Numbered from the stretch's first letter, positions 34,743-44,375 are shown. The stretch: DNA of 64,000 nt from Flavobacteriales bacterium (GCA_017795025.1 CP051243.1:372001-436000), one strand, 5' to 3'. Numbers and translations are program-made. The notes: generated from the letters alone by a model not told the origin.

Positions 34743-35223
34743 CGCTTAAGGTCTTTTCAATATCCGCCTTAATAGCCTGCGGCTCGGTGGTAGGGGCAAA
34801 GCGCTTCACTGGCTTACCATTGGCATCCACTAAAAACTTGGTGAAGTTCCATTTGATAGCATTGGTAAGGGTGCCAGGTAAAGCCTTTTTTAAATACTTA
34901 AATAGGGGATGGGCGCCACTGCCATTCACGTCTACCTTAGCCATCATGGGAAAGCTAACCCCGTAGTTTACACTGCAAAATTCCTGGATATCTTCGCTGT
35001 TCCCGGGTTCCTGACCCGCAAATTGATTGCAAGGAAAGCCTAATATTTCCAGGCCTTTCTCGCGGTACTCTTGGTAAAGCTTTTCCAAACCTTCATACTG
35101 AGGCGTTAATCCGCATTTAGATGCGGTATTCACAATCAGCAAAGTTTTCCCTTGATAGTCTTCTAGTTTTACTTTTTCCCCTTGTAGGGTTTCGGCTTCA
35201 AATTGATAAATGTTCTTTGGCAT
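34729..35223 (-). CDS. Glutathione peroxidase family (thioredoxin-fold peroxidase)
   Basis: 164 residues from the ATG at 35223 (MPKNIYQFEAETLQGEKV); an upstream in-frame TTG lies inside the promoter. The catalytic tetrad regions are visible: NTASKCGLT, with Cys in place of selenocysteine, then GFPCNQFAGQEPG and KWNFTKFLVD. An additional Cys in FPCNQF and one in FCSVNYG could act as resolving thiols, typical of bacterial Gpx that use thioredoxin. It reduces organic and hydrogen peroxides. It is the first gene of an operon with the OhrR-type regulator. Confidence 0.92.
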   Translation of the reverse strand: MPKNIYQFEAETLQGEKVKLEDYQGKTLLIVNTASKCGLTPQYEGLEKLYQEYREKGLEILGFPCNQFAGQEPGNSEDIQEFCSVNYGVSFPMMAKVDVNGSGAHPLFKYLKKALPGTLTNAIKWNFTKFLVDANGKPVKRFAPTTEPQAIKADIEKTLSVESK

Positions 35224-35256
35224 ATCGAATGGTACTGTTTTATGTCGTGTGCGATA

Positions 35257-35264
35257 CAAATGTA
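35257..35264 (-). promoter_or_regulatory. Candidate -7 promoter element for the gpx-ohrR operon
   Basis: On the minus strand TACATTTG matches TAnnTTTG exactly, 33 bases before the ATG. An OhrR operator could lie in this leader; I see no perfect palindrome. Confidence 0.4.
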
Positions 35265-35363
35265 GTTTTCTTAAGGAGAAGCGGCGGACTCTTTCTATTT
35301 TTTCCGCCTATTAGCTCATAGACTTAGCATCTCTAGCTCCTTTAGAAAGCTTAATTTCGCGCC

Positions 35364-37382
35364 ATGGCGCAAAATTTTGAGCTCGTATCCGAATATAAAC
35401 CTACTGGTGACCAGCCTCAGGCCATTAAGGAATTGGCCGAGGGCGTAGATGCCGGCGAGCGGTTTCAGACCTTATTGGGAGTTACCGGCTCGGGAAAAAC
35501 ATTTACCGTAGCCAATCTGGTAAAGGAGGTGCAAAAACCCACTTTGGTTTTAAGTCATAATAAGACTTTAGCGGCCCAATTGTATTCGGAGTTTAAGCAG
35601 TTCTTCCCCAATAATGCGGTGGAATACTTTGTGTCCTATTACGATTATTATCAGCCCGAAGCTTATATCCCCACCACCGGAACTTATATCGAGAAGGATT
35701 TAAGTATTAACGATGAAATTGAAAAACTGCGATTATCCACCACTTCCGCTTTACTTTCGGGACGTCGGGATGTTTTGGTGGTGGCCTCGGTTTCCTGTTT
35801 ATACGGTATTGGTAATCCAGAGTCTTTTAATGAGCAGGTAATTGAGATTGCGGTCGGGCAGGTGGTGCCACGCAATCAACTTTTATACTCTTTTGTAAAT
35901 GCCCTTTACAATCGTACAGCGGCTGAATTTAGTCGAGGTAATTTTAGGGTAAAAGGGGATACTGTAGATATTTTCCCGGCTTATGCCGATACCGCATTTC
36001 GTATTCACTTTTGGGGCGATGAAATTGAGGCGATTGAAAGCTTTAATCCTTCGACCCGAGAGGTAATCGAGAAATTTGATCAGGTGCGCATCTTCCCGGC
36101 CAACATCTTTGTAACCGGCAAGGAGCACTTGCAAACGGCCATTCATCAAATTCAAGATGATATGGTGTCTCAAGTGGATTTTTTCAATAAACAAGGTCGG
36201 CCCCTCGAAGCTAAGCGTTTGCAGGAGCGTACCGAGTTTGATTTGGAAATGATCCGCGAATTAGGGTATTGCTCGGGCATTGAGAACTATTCTCGCTACT
36301 TAGATGGCCGTGCCCCGGGTACGCGTCCCTTCTGTCTCTTAGATTATTTCCCAGATGATTACCTGATGGTGATCGATGAGAGTCATGTGACCGTTTCGCA
36401 AGTTCGTGCGATGTACGGTGGTGACCGCTCGCGTAAGGAAAACCTAGTGGAGTACGGCTTCCGCTTACCGGCGGCCATGGACAATCGTCCGCTAACCTTC
36501 GATGAATTTGAGTCCTTACAGAACCAAGTCATCTACGTAAGTGCCACGCCCGCCGATTACGAATTGGAGAAGAGTCAAGGGGTAGTGGTGGAGCAACTTA
36601 TTCGTCCCACCGGTTTATTAGATCCGCGTATTGAAGTACGTCCGGTGCAAAACCAAGTGGACGATTTAATGGAGGAAATTAATAAGCGCGCGGAGCTCGA
36701 CGAAAGGGTATTGGTAACCACCCTAACCAAACGCATGGCGGAGGAATTGACCAAATACTTAACGCGCTATGGGGTCCGCTGTCGCTATGTGCATTCGGAT
36801 GTAGATACCTTGGAGCGCGTGGAAATCATGCGGGATTTGCGCTTGGGTTTATTCGATGTATTGATTGGGGTGAACCTGTTAAGAGAAGGCTTGGATTTAC
36901 CGGAAGTAAGTTTGGTGGCGATTTTAGATGCTGATAAGGAAGGTTTCTTGCGGGCCGAACGCTCCTTGGTGCAGACCGTTGGTCGAGCGGCTCGTAATGT
37001 GAACGGCTTGGCGATAATGTATGCCGATAAGATAACCGATAGCATGCGTCGCACCATCGATGAGACCAACCGTCGCCGTTCGGTGCAGCATGAATACAAC
37101 GAGAAGCACGGTTTAAAACCAACCGCGCTAAAGAAATCGACCGAGTCCATTTTACCGGGCTCCAAGAAAGACCATAATCCTTACCGCAGCACGGCACCCA
37201 GTCCAAGGGCGGCGGAGGAAAATGCGGTTTATCACAGCAAGGCCGACATGCGAAAAGGCATTGAAAAGATTCGCAAGAAAATGGAAACGGCCGCCAAATC
37301 CCTTGACTTTATCGAAGCAGCCGCCCTCCGGGATGAGATGGTGGCGCTGGAAGAACGAATGGCCAAGGAGTTTCCCAATTAA
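35364..37382 (+). CDS. uvrB: Excinuclease ABC subunit B
   Basis: 672 residues, the full UvrB length. Walker A is [10 protein letters not shown] and the beta-hairpin region [12 protein letters not shown] is present. The DEAD-like box is VIDESHVTV and helicase motif VI is QTVGRAARN. The C-terminal UVR domain ([20 protein letters not shown] then [11 protein letters not shown]) binds UvrC or UvrA. UvrB is the damage-verifying helicase-like core of nucleotide excision repair. The start follows TAATTTCG (35352-35359), one base from a TAnnTTTG element, so the leader may be very short. Confidence 0.97.
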   Translation: MAQNFELVSEYKPTGDQPQAIKELAEGVDAGERFQTLLGVTGSGKTFTVANLVKEVQKPTLVLSHNKTLAAQLYSEFKQFFPNNAVEYFVSYYDYYQPEAYIPTTGTYIEKDLSINDEIEKLRLSTTSALLSGRRDVLVVASVSCLYGIGNPESFNEQVIEIAVGQVVPRNQLLYSFVNALYNRTAAEFSRGNFRVKGDTVDIFPAYADTAFRIHFWGDEIEAIESFNPSTREVIEKFDQVRIFPANIFVTGKEHLQTAIHQIQDDMVSQVDFFNKQGRPLEAKRLQERTEFDLEMIRELGYCSGIENYSRYLDGRAPGTRPFCLLDYFPDDYLMVIDESHVTVSQVRAMYGGDRSRKENLVEYGFRLPAAMDNRPLTFDEFESLQNQVIYVSATPADYELEKSQGVVVEQLIRPTGLLDPRIEVRPVQNQVDDLMEEINKRAELDERVLVTTLTKRMAEELTKYLTRYGVRCRYVHSDVDTLERVEIMRDLRLGLFDVLIGVNLLREGLDLPEVSLVAILDADKEGFLRAERSLVQTVGRAARNVNGLAIMYADKITDSMRRTIDETNRRRSVQHEYNEKHGLKPTALKKSTESILPGSKKDHNPYRSTAPSPRAAEENAVYHSKADMRKGIEKIRKKMETAAKSLDFIEAAALRDEMVALEERMAKEFPN

Positions 37383-37416
37383 TGAACAATTAGCGCCGAA
37401 AAGACGATACTTGATT

Positions 37417-39822
37417 ATGCATAGAAAACTCTTCCTACTTTTTCTTAGTGTTTTAACATCGAACGGCCTTTGGGCTCAAGTTCAAGGTCAAATTGTAGGT
37501 CCGGATGGAGTCTCTTTACCGATGGCCAATGTAGTCTTGGTCCAAAACAGTGAGCTTAAAGCAGGTCAGGCGGCTGATGTAGATGGTCGTTTTAGTTTAG
37601 AGGCGGCTCCCGGAAAGTACCAATTGCAAGTCAGCTTTATTGGTATGCGAAACGACACTATAGACATTGAAGTGCCCGCTTCGGGGAAATTGAACTTAGG
37701 TGTATTAAAGATGCGGCCTGGTTCCACGGTGATTGCCGAAGTTGAGGTTCAGGCGAAAGCCAAAATGATGGAGTTTGAGCAGGACAAGCGGGTATTTAAT
37801 GTAGGTCAGGATTTAACCTCGGCCGGAACCAATGCCTCCGATATTCTCAATAACCTGCCTTCGGTGAGTGTAGATGTAGAAGGCAATGTGGCCCTAAGGG
37901 GTTCCAATAATGTACGGATCCTCATTAACGGGAAACCCAGTGGTTTAATTGGTTCCGATCCGGCCTCTGCCCTCAGGCAATTGCAGGGAAACACCATTGA
38001 AAAGATTGAGGTAATCACCAATCCTTCCGCTCGCTATGATGCAGAAGGAGAAGCCGGCATCATTAATATTGTATTAAAGAAACAGGATCAAAAGGGCTTC
38101 AATGGCAGCTTTGACCTCAGTGGAGGTTATCCTGAATTATACGGTGCTGGAGCGACCATGAACTACCGTCGCAATCGCCTTAATTTCTTTACCAATATCA
38201 GCTTCAATCAGCGTCGCAGTCCTGGCGGCGGAAGCTCCAATCAAAAGTTCTTTTTACCTGATACATCTTATTCCTTTTTGCGTGATCGCTACCAGAACCG
38301 TGGGGGCAACGATTTTAACTTTCGAGTGGGTATGGATTATTACCTCACCGAAAAGCAAACCCTAACCGGTTCCTTTCTTTTTAGTCCCAGTGTAGGTCGT
38401 AATTATGTGGATTTAGAATTCCGCGACCTCGATGCCAATGGCAAGGAAGTACGGGTGGTGAATCGCTTTGACAATGAACTGGAAACCGAGGATGTGGTAG
38501 AAGGTAATTTATCCTGGCAAAAAACCTTTGGCGATAATGATGATCATAAGTGGACGGCCGACTTGCGTTATAGCTTGGAGGATGACCGCGAGAATTCCGA
38601 TATCAGTCAGGATACCCTCGGCCGCCCAGGCGTATTTGAACAGCAGGTGGCCAATGTGGAATACCAGCGCAGTACTTTAGTGCAAACCGATTACGTGCAT
38701 CCTTTAGGGGAGAAGCGCAGCTATGAAACCGGAGCAAGGGTAACCTTACGGGAGATTGAGAACGACTACCAATTGAGTAATGAAGCGGATGATGGCACCT
38801 TTACTCCCGATCCGGATTTTGACAGTCGCTTCTTATTTACCGAGAATGTGTATGCGGCCTATGGTATTTACAACGATGCTTGGGGCGAGAAGATAACCTA
38901 TCAGCTAGGGCTGCGGGCCGAGATGACCGACTTAACCACCGAGGTGGGCTTTGGTGACAGCATTAACCGACGGGTGTATACTAATTTATTCCCTAGTGCC
39001 TTCTTTACTTATAGCTTTAGTCCTTTGGCCGACTTACAATTAAGTTACAGTCGCCGGATTAGCCGACCCGGATTCCGCACCTTGGCGCCTTTCTTTGGTT
39101 TCAGCGATAACCGTAATTTCTATTCGGGGAATCCCAATGTAAACCCCGAGTTTACCGATAGTTATGAAGCGGCTTACGTACGCTATTTTGAGAAGGGTAG
39201 TTTGTACAGCGGTTTGTATTACCGTCACCGCACCGGGGTTATCGAACGAATTACTTTGGTGGAAGAGCGCGATGGACAGGAATTCACTCGATTCTTCCCC
39301 ATCAACCTAGCGGTACAAGATGCCTATGGATTGGAGTTTAATTTCCAGTACAATGTGGCGCAGTGGTATGAGGTAAATGCGAACTTGAATTTGTTTTACA
39401 CCCAAACCGTAGGTGATTTTGAAGGCCAGGATTTTGGGGTACGTAACTATTCCAGTAGCGGGCGATTGGTGAATCGTTTGAAATTTTGGGAAAGCGATTT
39501 ACAAGTAAGCTTTAATATGCAAGGGGCAAGCCAGTCGGCCCAAACCCGCCGTTTAGGGATTTACACCCTCGATTTAGCTTGGAGTCGGGATATTTTAAAA
39601 GGCAATGGCACCATTACCCTCTCGGTACGCGATTTATTCAATAACCGCATTCGTCGCTATTATACGACCGGAGATATTGCCGCGGGTGGCTATTTCGACA
39701 CCTTCGGGACCTTCCAATGGCGTCAACGTCAGTTTACGATTAACTTCAGCTACCGCATCAATCAGCGAAAATCGCGTCGACCGCAAGGCGATGGCGGAGA
39801 CTTCGGTGGCGGAGACTTTTAG
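37417..39822 (+). CDS. TonB-dependent receptor / outer-membrane barrel with carboxypeptidase-regulatory-like N-domain
   Basis: 801 residues from the ATG at 37417 (MHRKLFLLFLSVLTSNGLWAQ, a signal peptide). An upstream in-frame extension lies inside uvrB. After the signal comes a CarboxypepD_reg-like beta-sandwich (QGQIVGPDGVSLPMANVVLV). A plug domain follows (NASDILNNLPSVSVDVEGNV, IRILINGKPSG, IEVITNPSARYDAEG), then a barrel of about 550 residues (INIVLKKQDQKGFNGS... LQLSYSRRISRPGFR). The pattern is that of the Bacteroidota 'outer membrane beta-barrel family' receptors. Its ligand is unknown. The C-terminal tail is Gly/Asp-rich (GGDFGGGDF). No SusD partner is adjacent. Confidence 0.88.
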   Translation: MHRKLFLLFLSVLTSNGLWAQVQGQIVGPDGVSLPMANVVLVQNSELKAGQAADVDGRFSLEAAPGKYQLQVSFIGMRNDTIDIEVPASGKLNLGVLKMRPGSTVIAEVEVQAKAKMMEFEQDKRVFNVGQDLTSAGTNASDILNNLPSVSVDVEGNVALRGSNNVRILINGKPSGLIGSDPASALRQLQGNTIEKIEVITNPSARYDAEGEAGIINIVLKKQDQKGFNGSFDLSGGYPELYGAGATMNYRRNRLNFFTNISFNQRRSPGGGSSNQKFFLPDTSYSFLRDRYQNRGGNDFNFRVGMDYYLTEKQTLTGSFLFSPSVGRNYVDLEFRDLDANGKEVRVVNRFDNELETEDVVEGNLSWQKTFGDNDDHKWTADLRYSLEDDRENSDISQDTLGRPGVFEQQVANVEYQRSTLVQTDYVHPLGEKRSYETGARVTLREIENDYQLSNEADDGTFTPDPDFDSRFLFTENVYAAYGIYNDAWGEKITYQLGLRAEMTDLTTEVGFGDSINRRVYTNLFPSAFFTYSFSPLADLQLSYSRRISRPGFRTLAPFFGFSDNRNFYSGNPNVNPEFTDSYEAAYVRYFEKGSLYSGLYYRHRTGVIERITLVEERDGQEFTRFFPINLAVQDAYGLEFNFQYNVAQWYEVNANLNLFYTQTVGDFEGQDFGVRNYSSSGRLVNRLKFWESDLQVSFNMQGASQSAQTRRLGIYTLDLAWSRDILKGNGTITLSVRDLFNNRIRRYYTTGDIAAGGYFDTFGTFQWRQRQFTINFSYRINQRKSRRPQGDGGDFGGGDF

Positions 39823-39832
39823 TTAGGCTCTC

Positions 39833-39851
39833 GGGCTTAAGGAGAAAGCCC
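39833..39851 (+). terminator. Possible terminator of the TonB-receptor gene
   Basis: GGGCTT (39833-39838) pairs with AAGCCC (39846-39851) over a 7-base loop and is followed by ATTTTCAGTTTT. It lies just after the receptor stop. Confidence 0.4.
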
Positions 39852-39861
39852 ATTTTCAGTT

Positions 39862-40371
39862 TTACCAAACCAAGACAAGATCCCTTCGACCGAGTAATTT
39901 GGGTAAAACCCAGATTCCTTCTTGGGCGGGCGTTGTGCTGAATTCCCGATTTGAAGATTCGGGCAAGCAAAGCAAGAGCTGATAATCCTCCTGCAAGAGG
40001 GCAATCTGCTGGGCTAAATTATTGCTTTCCTCTTCAGAATACCGCGCATAATTCTGACGGATAAATTGCTGCAAGGCTGTTTTTAATTGGGAGGAGGAGA
40101 GGCTCAGACTGCTATCGGGTGGGAAGCCCTCATGATAACTTCCTGGAAAGGTAGAAAAGAGTCGATGCGCTTGGTCGGAAGAGGTTTGTAAACTGTCGAG
40201 CAAGTTAAAGGCCTTTTCCTGAGCAGGGCTAAGCGAATCGAAAGACGCCAAACCATCAGAATAGTCCATGGCTGCTTGCTTCTGCACTTGGGGTTCTGCT
40301 TCCTCTTGGGAATGGCAAGCGAATAGCAAGACGGCGGTAAATAGGAAAGGGAGCCATTTTTTCATCTTCAT
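39862..40371 (-). CDS. Lipoprotein of unknown function
   Basis: 169 residues with a lipoprotein signal (lipobox LLFAC, Cys 19) followed by a Glu/Gln-rich linker and a helical, polar domain with many Gln, Ser and Leu residues. No family is recognised. It faces the TonB-receptor gene tail to tail and begins the all-minus accessory block that runs to 48948. The predicted place is the inner face of the outer membrane or the periplasmic face of the inner membrane. Confidence 0.65.
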   Translation of the reverse strand: MKMKKWLPFLFTAVLLFACHSQEEAEPQVQKQAAMDYSDGLASFDSLSPAQEKAFNLLDSLQTSSDQAHRLFSTFPGSYHEGFPPDSSLSLSSSQLKTALQQFIRQNYARYSEEESNNLAQQIALLQEDYQLLLCLPESSNREFSTTPAQEGIWVLPKLLGRRDLVLVW

Positions 40372-40604
40372 GGAGGGGAATTAAGTTCGGTGGGTTGGAG
40401 GTCATCTCCTTTAACGCTAGAATCAGTTTACGACAAAGTATAGGCAGAGCGCGGCATGCTTTTTAGTGACATTCGATTTTTCATTTTCGCTCCGCTAGGT
40501 TTCGCTAAGTTAGGGAATCTCTATCACCATAGGCATTGGGGCTAACTAATGGTTTAGAGGAACAATAGCGCTTACTTGATAAAGGGATTATTTACCCGCT
40601 TTGA

Positions 40605-40925
40605 TTAGGGTAGCTCCTCGGTTTCTGACTTCCCATTACTCGACGCTCGTTTACTTTCTTTTAGTATGCTAATGGAGTCTATAATTACAATGCAGAGGTA
40701 AATGGCTAAGAGGAGCCCACCAATAGGTAAGGTGAAAAGGGTAAGCCAGGGAAGCACCATCCAAACACAATTGCCTTCGTGACAAGGTTCTCCACTAAAC
40801 GTTTCTGATAACCAGGCGCCCGAGAGCCCAACTATTGCTGGGGCTAAAGCAAGGAAGACGATAATGACTAACCAAAATGGAAAGCGCGTTAAGTAGTGTT
40901 TTTTGCTTTGAATTATTAAACCCAT
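40605..40925 (-). CDS. Small membrane protein of unknown function
   Basis: 106 residues with two clear membrane helices (FPFWLVIIVFLALAPAIVGL and VLPWLTLFTLPIGGLLLAIY). They are separated by a loop with two cysteines (CHEGNC) that could form a disulfide or bind metal. The C-terminus is charged. No relative is recognised. About 230 bases on its downstream side hold nothing I can name. Confidence 0.5.
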   Translation of the reverse strand: MGLIIQSKKHYLTRFPFWLVIIVFLALAPAIVGLSGAWLSETFSGEPCHEGNCVWMVLPWLTLFTLPIGGLLLAIYLCIVIIDSISILKESKRASSNGKSETEELP

Positions 40926-41360
40926 CTACAGTTTTTCCTTAGGCCCATGGTTTGCAAGGTAGGGAATGATGGGCGCAAGATTAAAGCTAGCCATATGTTT
41001 CGCTCTTAGCAAAGTATTTACTGAATGCCAGAGGGGCCTATCCACAGACTAATTTTTGTTTTTAGGTCATGATTAAAAAAGCGATCATACCCTTATTTTG
41101 AAATGCTGATCTCTGCACCAGCCAGAGGATTAGGCCGGACCTAATAAGGCATACAAAGTCGAATATATTGGTCGATCTAAACCACGTACACCCTAGTAAG
41201 CTTAGCGGTAATAACCAACACTTTAAAGCTAATTGCATTAAATGAGGGGTACTATTTATGCTAGAACCGACAGTGGTATATAATGAGTTCAGCATGCGCT
41301 TTTGCACTATTCTTTCTGCAGCGGTAGTTTCTTCGAGGTTTTTTAATTAGAGTAGGGGGC
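40926..41360. other. Gap without a supported gene
   Basis: About 435 bases. An 81-codon minus-strand frame at 41062-41307 exists, but its product is poor in charged residues and shows no recognisable motif, so I do not call it. No repeat or terminator stands out. Confidence 0.5.
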
Positions 41361-41798
41361 CTAAAAGTCTTTATCGAGTTTCTTAATCATCTTTAAATGT
41401 GGAATCCCATCTTCGTCAAAGTAGGTGCCTTCCCTTTCATAATCATTTTGTAGGTAAAACTTCACAGCGGTATCTCTGGCATGGCAATACATGAATTTTA
41501 TCCCCTGCGCTTGCGCTAGTGCTTCACAAAAGGCCATCATGCTTGAGCCAATTTTCTTGTTTCTAAAGGTTTCCAAGACGGCCACTCTTTGCATTTTCAT
41601 TTTTTCACCCTCAGGGACTAAAACGGCAGTGGCAACCAGCTCTTTGTCTAGGTATCCAGCTATTTGAATATGATTTTTCTCTTCTTCAAGTTCCGCTGGA
41701 CTAAACTTGCTTCCAAGGGGTTCTCTGAGAATACACTCTCTAAGTTTCACCGCAACCCTCCATTCTGGAGTATTGTGTTTTATTTCTTTGAAGGTCAT
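41361..41798 (-). CDS. GNAT-family N-acetyltransferase
   Basis: 145 residues from the ATG at 41798 (MTFKEIKHNTPEWRVAVKLR); a longer start adds 13 residues. The GNAT core is clear: the beta4/acetyl-CoA loop MQRVAVLETFRNKKIGSSMM carries the R/Q-x-x-G-x-G/S pyrophosphate-binding motif in the form RNKKIG. It is followed by YCHARDTAVKFYLQNDYERE, the usual C-terminal 'A-x-x-F-Y-x-x-x-G/D-F/Y' segment. The acceptor substrate is unknown. It resembles the ElaA-like branch in its LRECILREPLG start, which is a weak impression only. Confidence 0.82.
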   Translation of the reverse strand: MTFKEIKHNTPEWRVAVKLRECILREPLGSKFSPAELEEEKNHIQIAGYLDKELVATAVLVPEGEKMKMQRVAVLETFRNKKIGSSMMAFCEALAQAQGIKFMYCHARDTAVKFYLQNDYEREGTYFDEDGIPHLKMIKKLDKDF

Positions 41799-41875
41799 GT
41801 TTTCGATGATAAAGTAGGTTTCCTGCCGATCTCCCAAGTTGCGGGTTTGGCCTTAAATTTTCGGTAGGTCTAAAG

Positions 41876-42433
41876 CTAGGCATATAGCTCTTTTTTGACG
41901 GCCACAAGGTTTTTTAAAAAGGTATTAATGTTTCTTTTATTCCAACCGTAGGAAGCTACCGAACTCAATTTATTGGGGTCGCAGATGCTATTCAAGAGCA
42001 GTCGGTCTTTGTTTTTTACGATAGTAATCATTTCACCCCAACTTCCGGTCCAATTCCAAGGGCGATAGGCACGGAGAATAGCTTCGTCGTTCAATTCAAT
42101 TTGCCAATTATATTCCGCAACGGTTCTTTTTAGGGCTTCTTGGAACTCTTGCTCTGAATAGTCAATTTTTACTTCTTTAAACCGCAGTCGTCTTTTTTGA
42201 ATGAAGTAAAATGCAATAGCGGGAATGATCCAGGGCCATGAGATGTTTATGAGTTCCTCCGCGGTTCGAAGGCCCTCATACGTTTTGCTCACATAGATTT
42301 CATATAAACTGAAAAGCGTAAATCCAGGGATCAATAAAATATACAGCACAACGAAATAGTGGTCGAGCCGCTGCCAAAAACTTAGTTTCAGTCGCCTGCT
42401 TTGTTTCATGATATCAATGCATTCTTTTGTCAT
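41876..42433 (-). CDS. Membrane protein of unknown function
   Basis: 185 residues with two N-terminal membrane helices (YFVVLYILLIPGFTLFSLY and ISWPWIIPAIAFYFIQ). A soluble C-terminal domain (about 80-185) contains conserved-looking aromatic segments (YNWQIELND, RPWNWTGSWGEMITIV). The start could be the first ATG at 42433 or an internal ATG (MKQSRRLK). No family is recognised. Confidence 0.65.
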   Translation of the reverse strand: MTKECIDIMKQSRRLKLSFWQRLDHYFVVLYILLIPGFTLFSLYEIYVSKTYEGLRTAEELINISWPWIIPAIAFYFIQKRRLRFKEVKIDYSEQEFQEALKRTVAEYNWQIELNDEAILRAYRPWNWTGSWGEMITIVKNKDRLLLNSICDPNKLSSVASYGWNKRNINTFLKNLVAVKKELYA

Positions 42434-42581
42434 TGGCTTTCTAGTTGGAAAAATAGAGGGTTTACAGATAAGTGCACTCTATACACGATTCCGAATAGGT
42501 TTAGGTATAATCCTCAACCGCGCCATTGGCTACCAAAGATGAAAAAGCTGCTTTGACTTTAATAGTTGCGCAGCGCGTTTA

Positions 42582-42887
42582 TTAGTTATTCAAGTCCTGA
42601 AACACCTTGCACCTTTCTTCAAGCGTCGCGACAAGTTTTTTCTGTAGGAGTTTGATATTCTCTACGGTATAGCCTTCCAAGTCATAGGCCGCAAAAAGTT
42701 CATCAGAGTTTAGCGCCATATGGCTACCTATGCATACGTAAATGGTATCTTTTTGATTTCTATTGTCGGTGTTTGGCAGTTTGCGTTCTAGGCAATCACA
42801 AATGGAATCACTAACATCCAAAGCTATTTGCTGGCTATAACATGTTGTGCCGGTAAAAATTAAGAATGCGAAAATTAATCTTCTCAT
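42582..42887 (-). CDS. Small secreted protein of unknown function
   Basis: 101 residues from the ATG at 42887, which gives a clean signal peptide (MRRLIFAFLIFTGTTCYSQ); a start 9 codons earlier would spoil it. The mature part has three cysteines (CDCLERKLP and VCIGSHM) plus one near the C-terminus (ERCKVFQDL). This spacing is like that of small Cys-paired periplasmic proteins. No family is recognised. Confidence 0.6.
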   Translation of the reverse strand: MRRLIFAFLIFTGTTCYSQQIALDVSDSICDCLERKLPNTDNRNQKDTIYVCIGSHMALNSDELFAAYDLEGYTVENIKLLQKKLVATLEERCKVFQDLNN

Positions 42888-43040
42888 GGGGTTTAGTGTT
42901 TTTTCTGTTTCCAAGCTGAGAGGATTTCCCCATCAGCTAATAGCGCTTCTTAGATGACTTTTTCTACTTTCTCGGGTAAATATAGCGAAGCACGGTTCGG
43001 TTTTTATTGGCAATGCGCATAGGTTTTACAGGGATAGGTT

Positions 43041-43535
43041 TTATCCATACTTCCGGACTAATTTTTTTGAGCTATCCTTTTGAAAATAGTCATAAAAGGC
43101 ATCATCGTAACTGTAGTATCTTTTTACATTAGAGGCGATATCACCGCTAAGGGAATCCAGACTCGCTAAAGTGTGCGGGTCAATCTCTGCGCTTTCTGTT
43201 TTTAATAATTCGTTTCTAAGTACAACTAGCCAAGGGTAATACTGGTCTATCTCCAGAATTTCCCTAAAGCACACAATGGCAAAGGTTTCGACACCTTTCT
43301 CTTTAAGAAACTGTATGGATTCCAAAACCGAGTCCTCTGAATAGAGCTCTGTAATTATAAGATCGAATATTTGCCGGGCTGTTTTGAGTTTAGGGCCTTC
43401 TGTTATCAACTCCTCAAACTCACTATCATAAAGGTCAATAGGGAAAATTAAGCTATCCTTCTCCACGAAATGGACAATACCCCGGGGTACCGCTAAATCA
43501 TTCTTTGTAGCAATATATTTTAGGTCTTGTCCCAT
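43041..43535 (-). CDS. Protein of unknown function
   Basis: 164 residues, acidic, soluble by inspection, with no signal peptide. Segments such as AIVCFREILEIDQYYPWLVV and FYDYFQKDSSKKLVRKYG suggest a small globular helical/strand protein. It begins one base after the upstream membrane-protein gene ends, so the two are probably an operon. No family is recognised. Confidence 0.6.
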   Translation of the reverse strand: MGQDLKYIATKNDLAVPRGIVHFVEKDSLIFPIDLYDSEFEELITEGPKLKTARQIFDLIITELYSEDSVLESIQFLKEKGVETFAIVCFREILEIDQYYPWLVVLRNELLKTESAEIDPHTLASLDSLSGDIASNVKRYYSYDDAFYDYFQKDSSKKLVRKYG

Positions 43536-43536
43536 T

Positions 43537-44019
43537 TTATTTGTTGTAGCGCGTTTTTAGTTCATTTTTTAATTCTTCCAATTCCGCGATGGGCGTTTGG
43601 AGAACAGTTTCAATGGAAGTCGATTTACTTTTAAGTCTTAGTCGACCAGCAGGTTCGTCTTCGTAAATAATTTCTATCCCCAGATCTTTGGTCGGGATTT
43701 CTTGTCGTGCGTCTTTAAAGAGTAGATAGTCAGCGATGTATGATATTTTCTCTGGAGCCAAAATCAGGATTTCTCGTCCGACCGCATTCCATAAAATTAC
43801 TCGAAGCAGATAAAATCCAATTCCCCAACAAAGTATGAAAGAGAACGCGATTCCGATATGAGGTCCGTCTCCGTAAATCAAGATGAAAAAAGTCGCAGCA
43901 ATCGGAATTAATGTCAAAATGCACAGGATCAGAGTCAAAACTATTCTGATGAAAAGGGGAGCTTTCTTCGTAGAAATGGTCAGTTGTAAACCATCTATTT
44001 CAATCTGCTTCTGTTTCAT
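43537..44019 (-). CDS. Membrane protein with PH-like C-terminal domain, unknown function
   Basis: 160 residues from the ATG at 44019 (MKQKQIEIDGLQLTIS). Two membrane helices (IRIVLTLILCILTLIPIAA and IAFSFILCWGIGFYLLRVIL) are followed by a strand-rich domain (REILILAPEKISYIADYLLF). That layout resembles membrane-anchored bacterial PH-like proteins, but the match is loose. It lies one base upstream of the next unknown gene and likely shares its transcript. Confidence 0.6.
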   Translation of the reverse strand: MKQKQIEIDGLQLTISTKKAPLFIRIVLTLILCILTLIPIAATFFILIYGDGPHIGIAFSFILCWGIGFYLLRVILWNAVGREILILAPEKISYIADYLLFKDARQEIPTKDLGIEIIYEDEPAGRLRLKSKSTSIETVLQTPIAELEELKNELKTRYNK

Positions 44020-44161
44020 TTTCAAGTGCGATGCAGCGGGAGACCTCACAATAATCTCTAATTTAAATTAAAAGTGCCTGCTATTGGTTGGAGGCTAAAT
44101 CTAAAAAGGTTTGGATAGCGGATATTCGATATAAGGCATTTAGCACTTAAGTGAAGAAAAT

Positions 44162-44179
44162 GCCTGAGTAGGCTTTTTT
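44162..44179 (+). terminator. Terminator-like hairpin
   Basis: GCCT-GAGT-AGGC followed by TTTTTT. The stem is only 4 bp and no plus-strand gene precedes it. Confidence 0.25.
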
Positions 44180-44304
44180 GATTCCAAAGGCCCGGCAAGC
44201 GCTGGGCAAGGTTAAAAAGGCACTCCTCTGTAGTCTTTAAAAGCTGATTTGCGTTCTTGAAAATGGTTCTGTTTAAATGATGATCGAATTTACAAAGGGA
44301 CTTT

Positions 44305-44331
44305 GAGAGGCCTTAATAGGCTCTCTTTTTT
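44305..44331 (+). terminator. Terminator-like hairpin
   Basis: GAGAGGCCT pairs with AGGCTCTC (one bulged G, TAAT loop) and is followed by TTTTTT. It is well formed, but there is no plus-strand gene upstream within the block. Confidence 0.45.
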
Positions 44332-44375
44332 GAGGTTTGGGAGGTTGTGCTAGGGCTAGTTTTGTTGGTGGGTCG

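Larger units (their letters stand above)
44020..44375. other. Gap without a gene; two plus-strand terminator-like hairpins
   Basis: About 355 bases. Two hairpins with T-runs point in the plus direction (44162-44179 and 44305-44331), although every gene for kilobases around is on the minus strand. No gene was found. The hairpins could be remnants of a lost plus-strand gene. Confidence 0.4.

Noticed and set aside
41062-41307. 81-codon minus-strand frame
   Set aside because: Few charged residues, no clear start context and no motif; could be a decayed membrane protein but not supportable.
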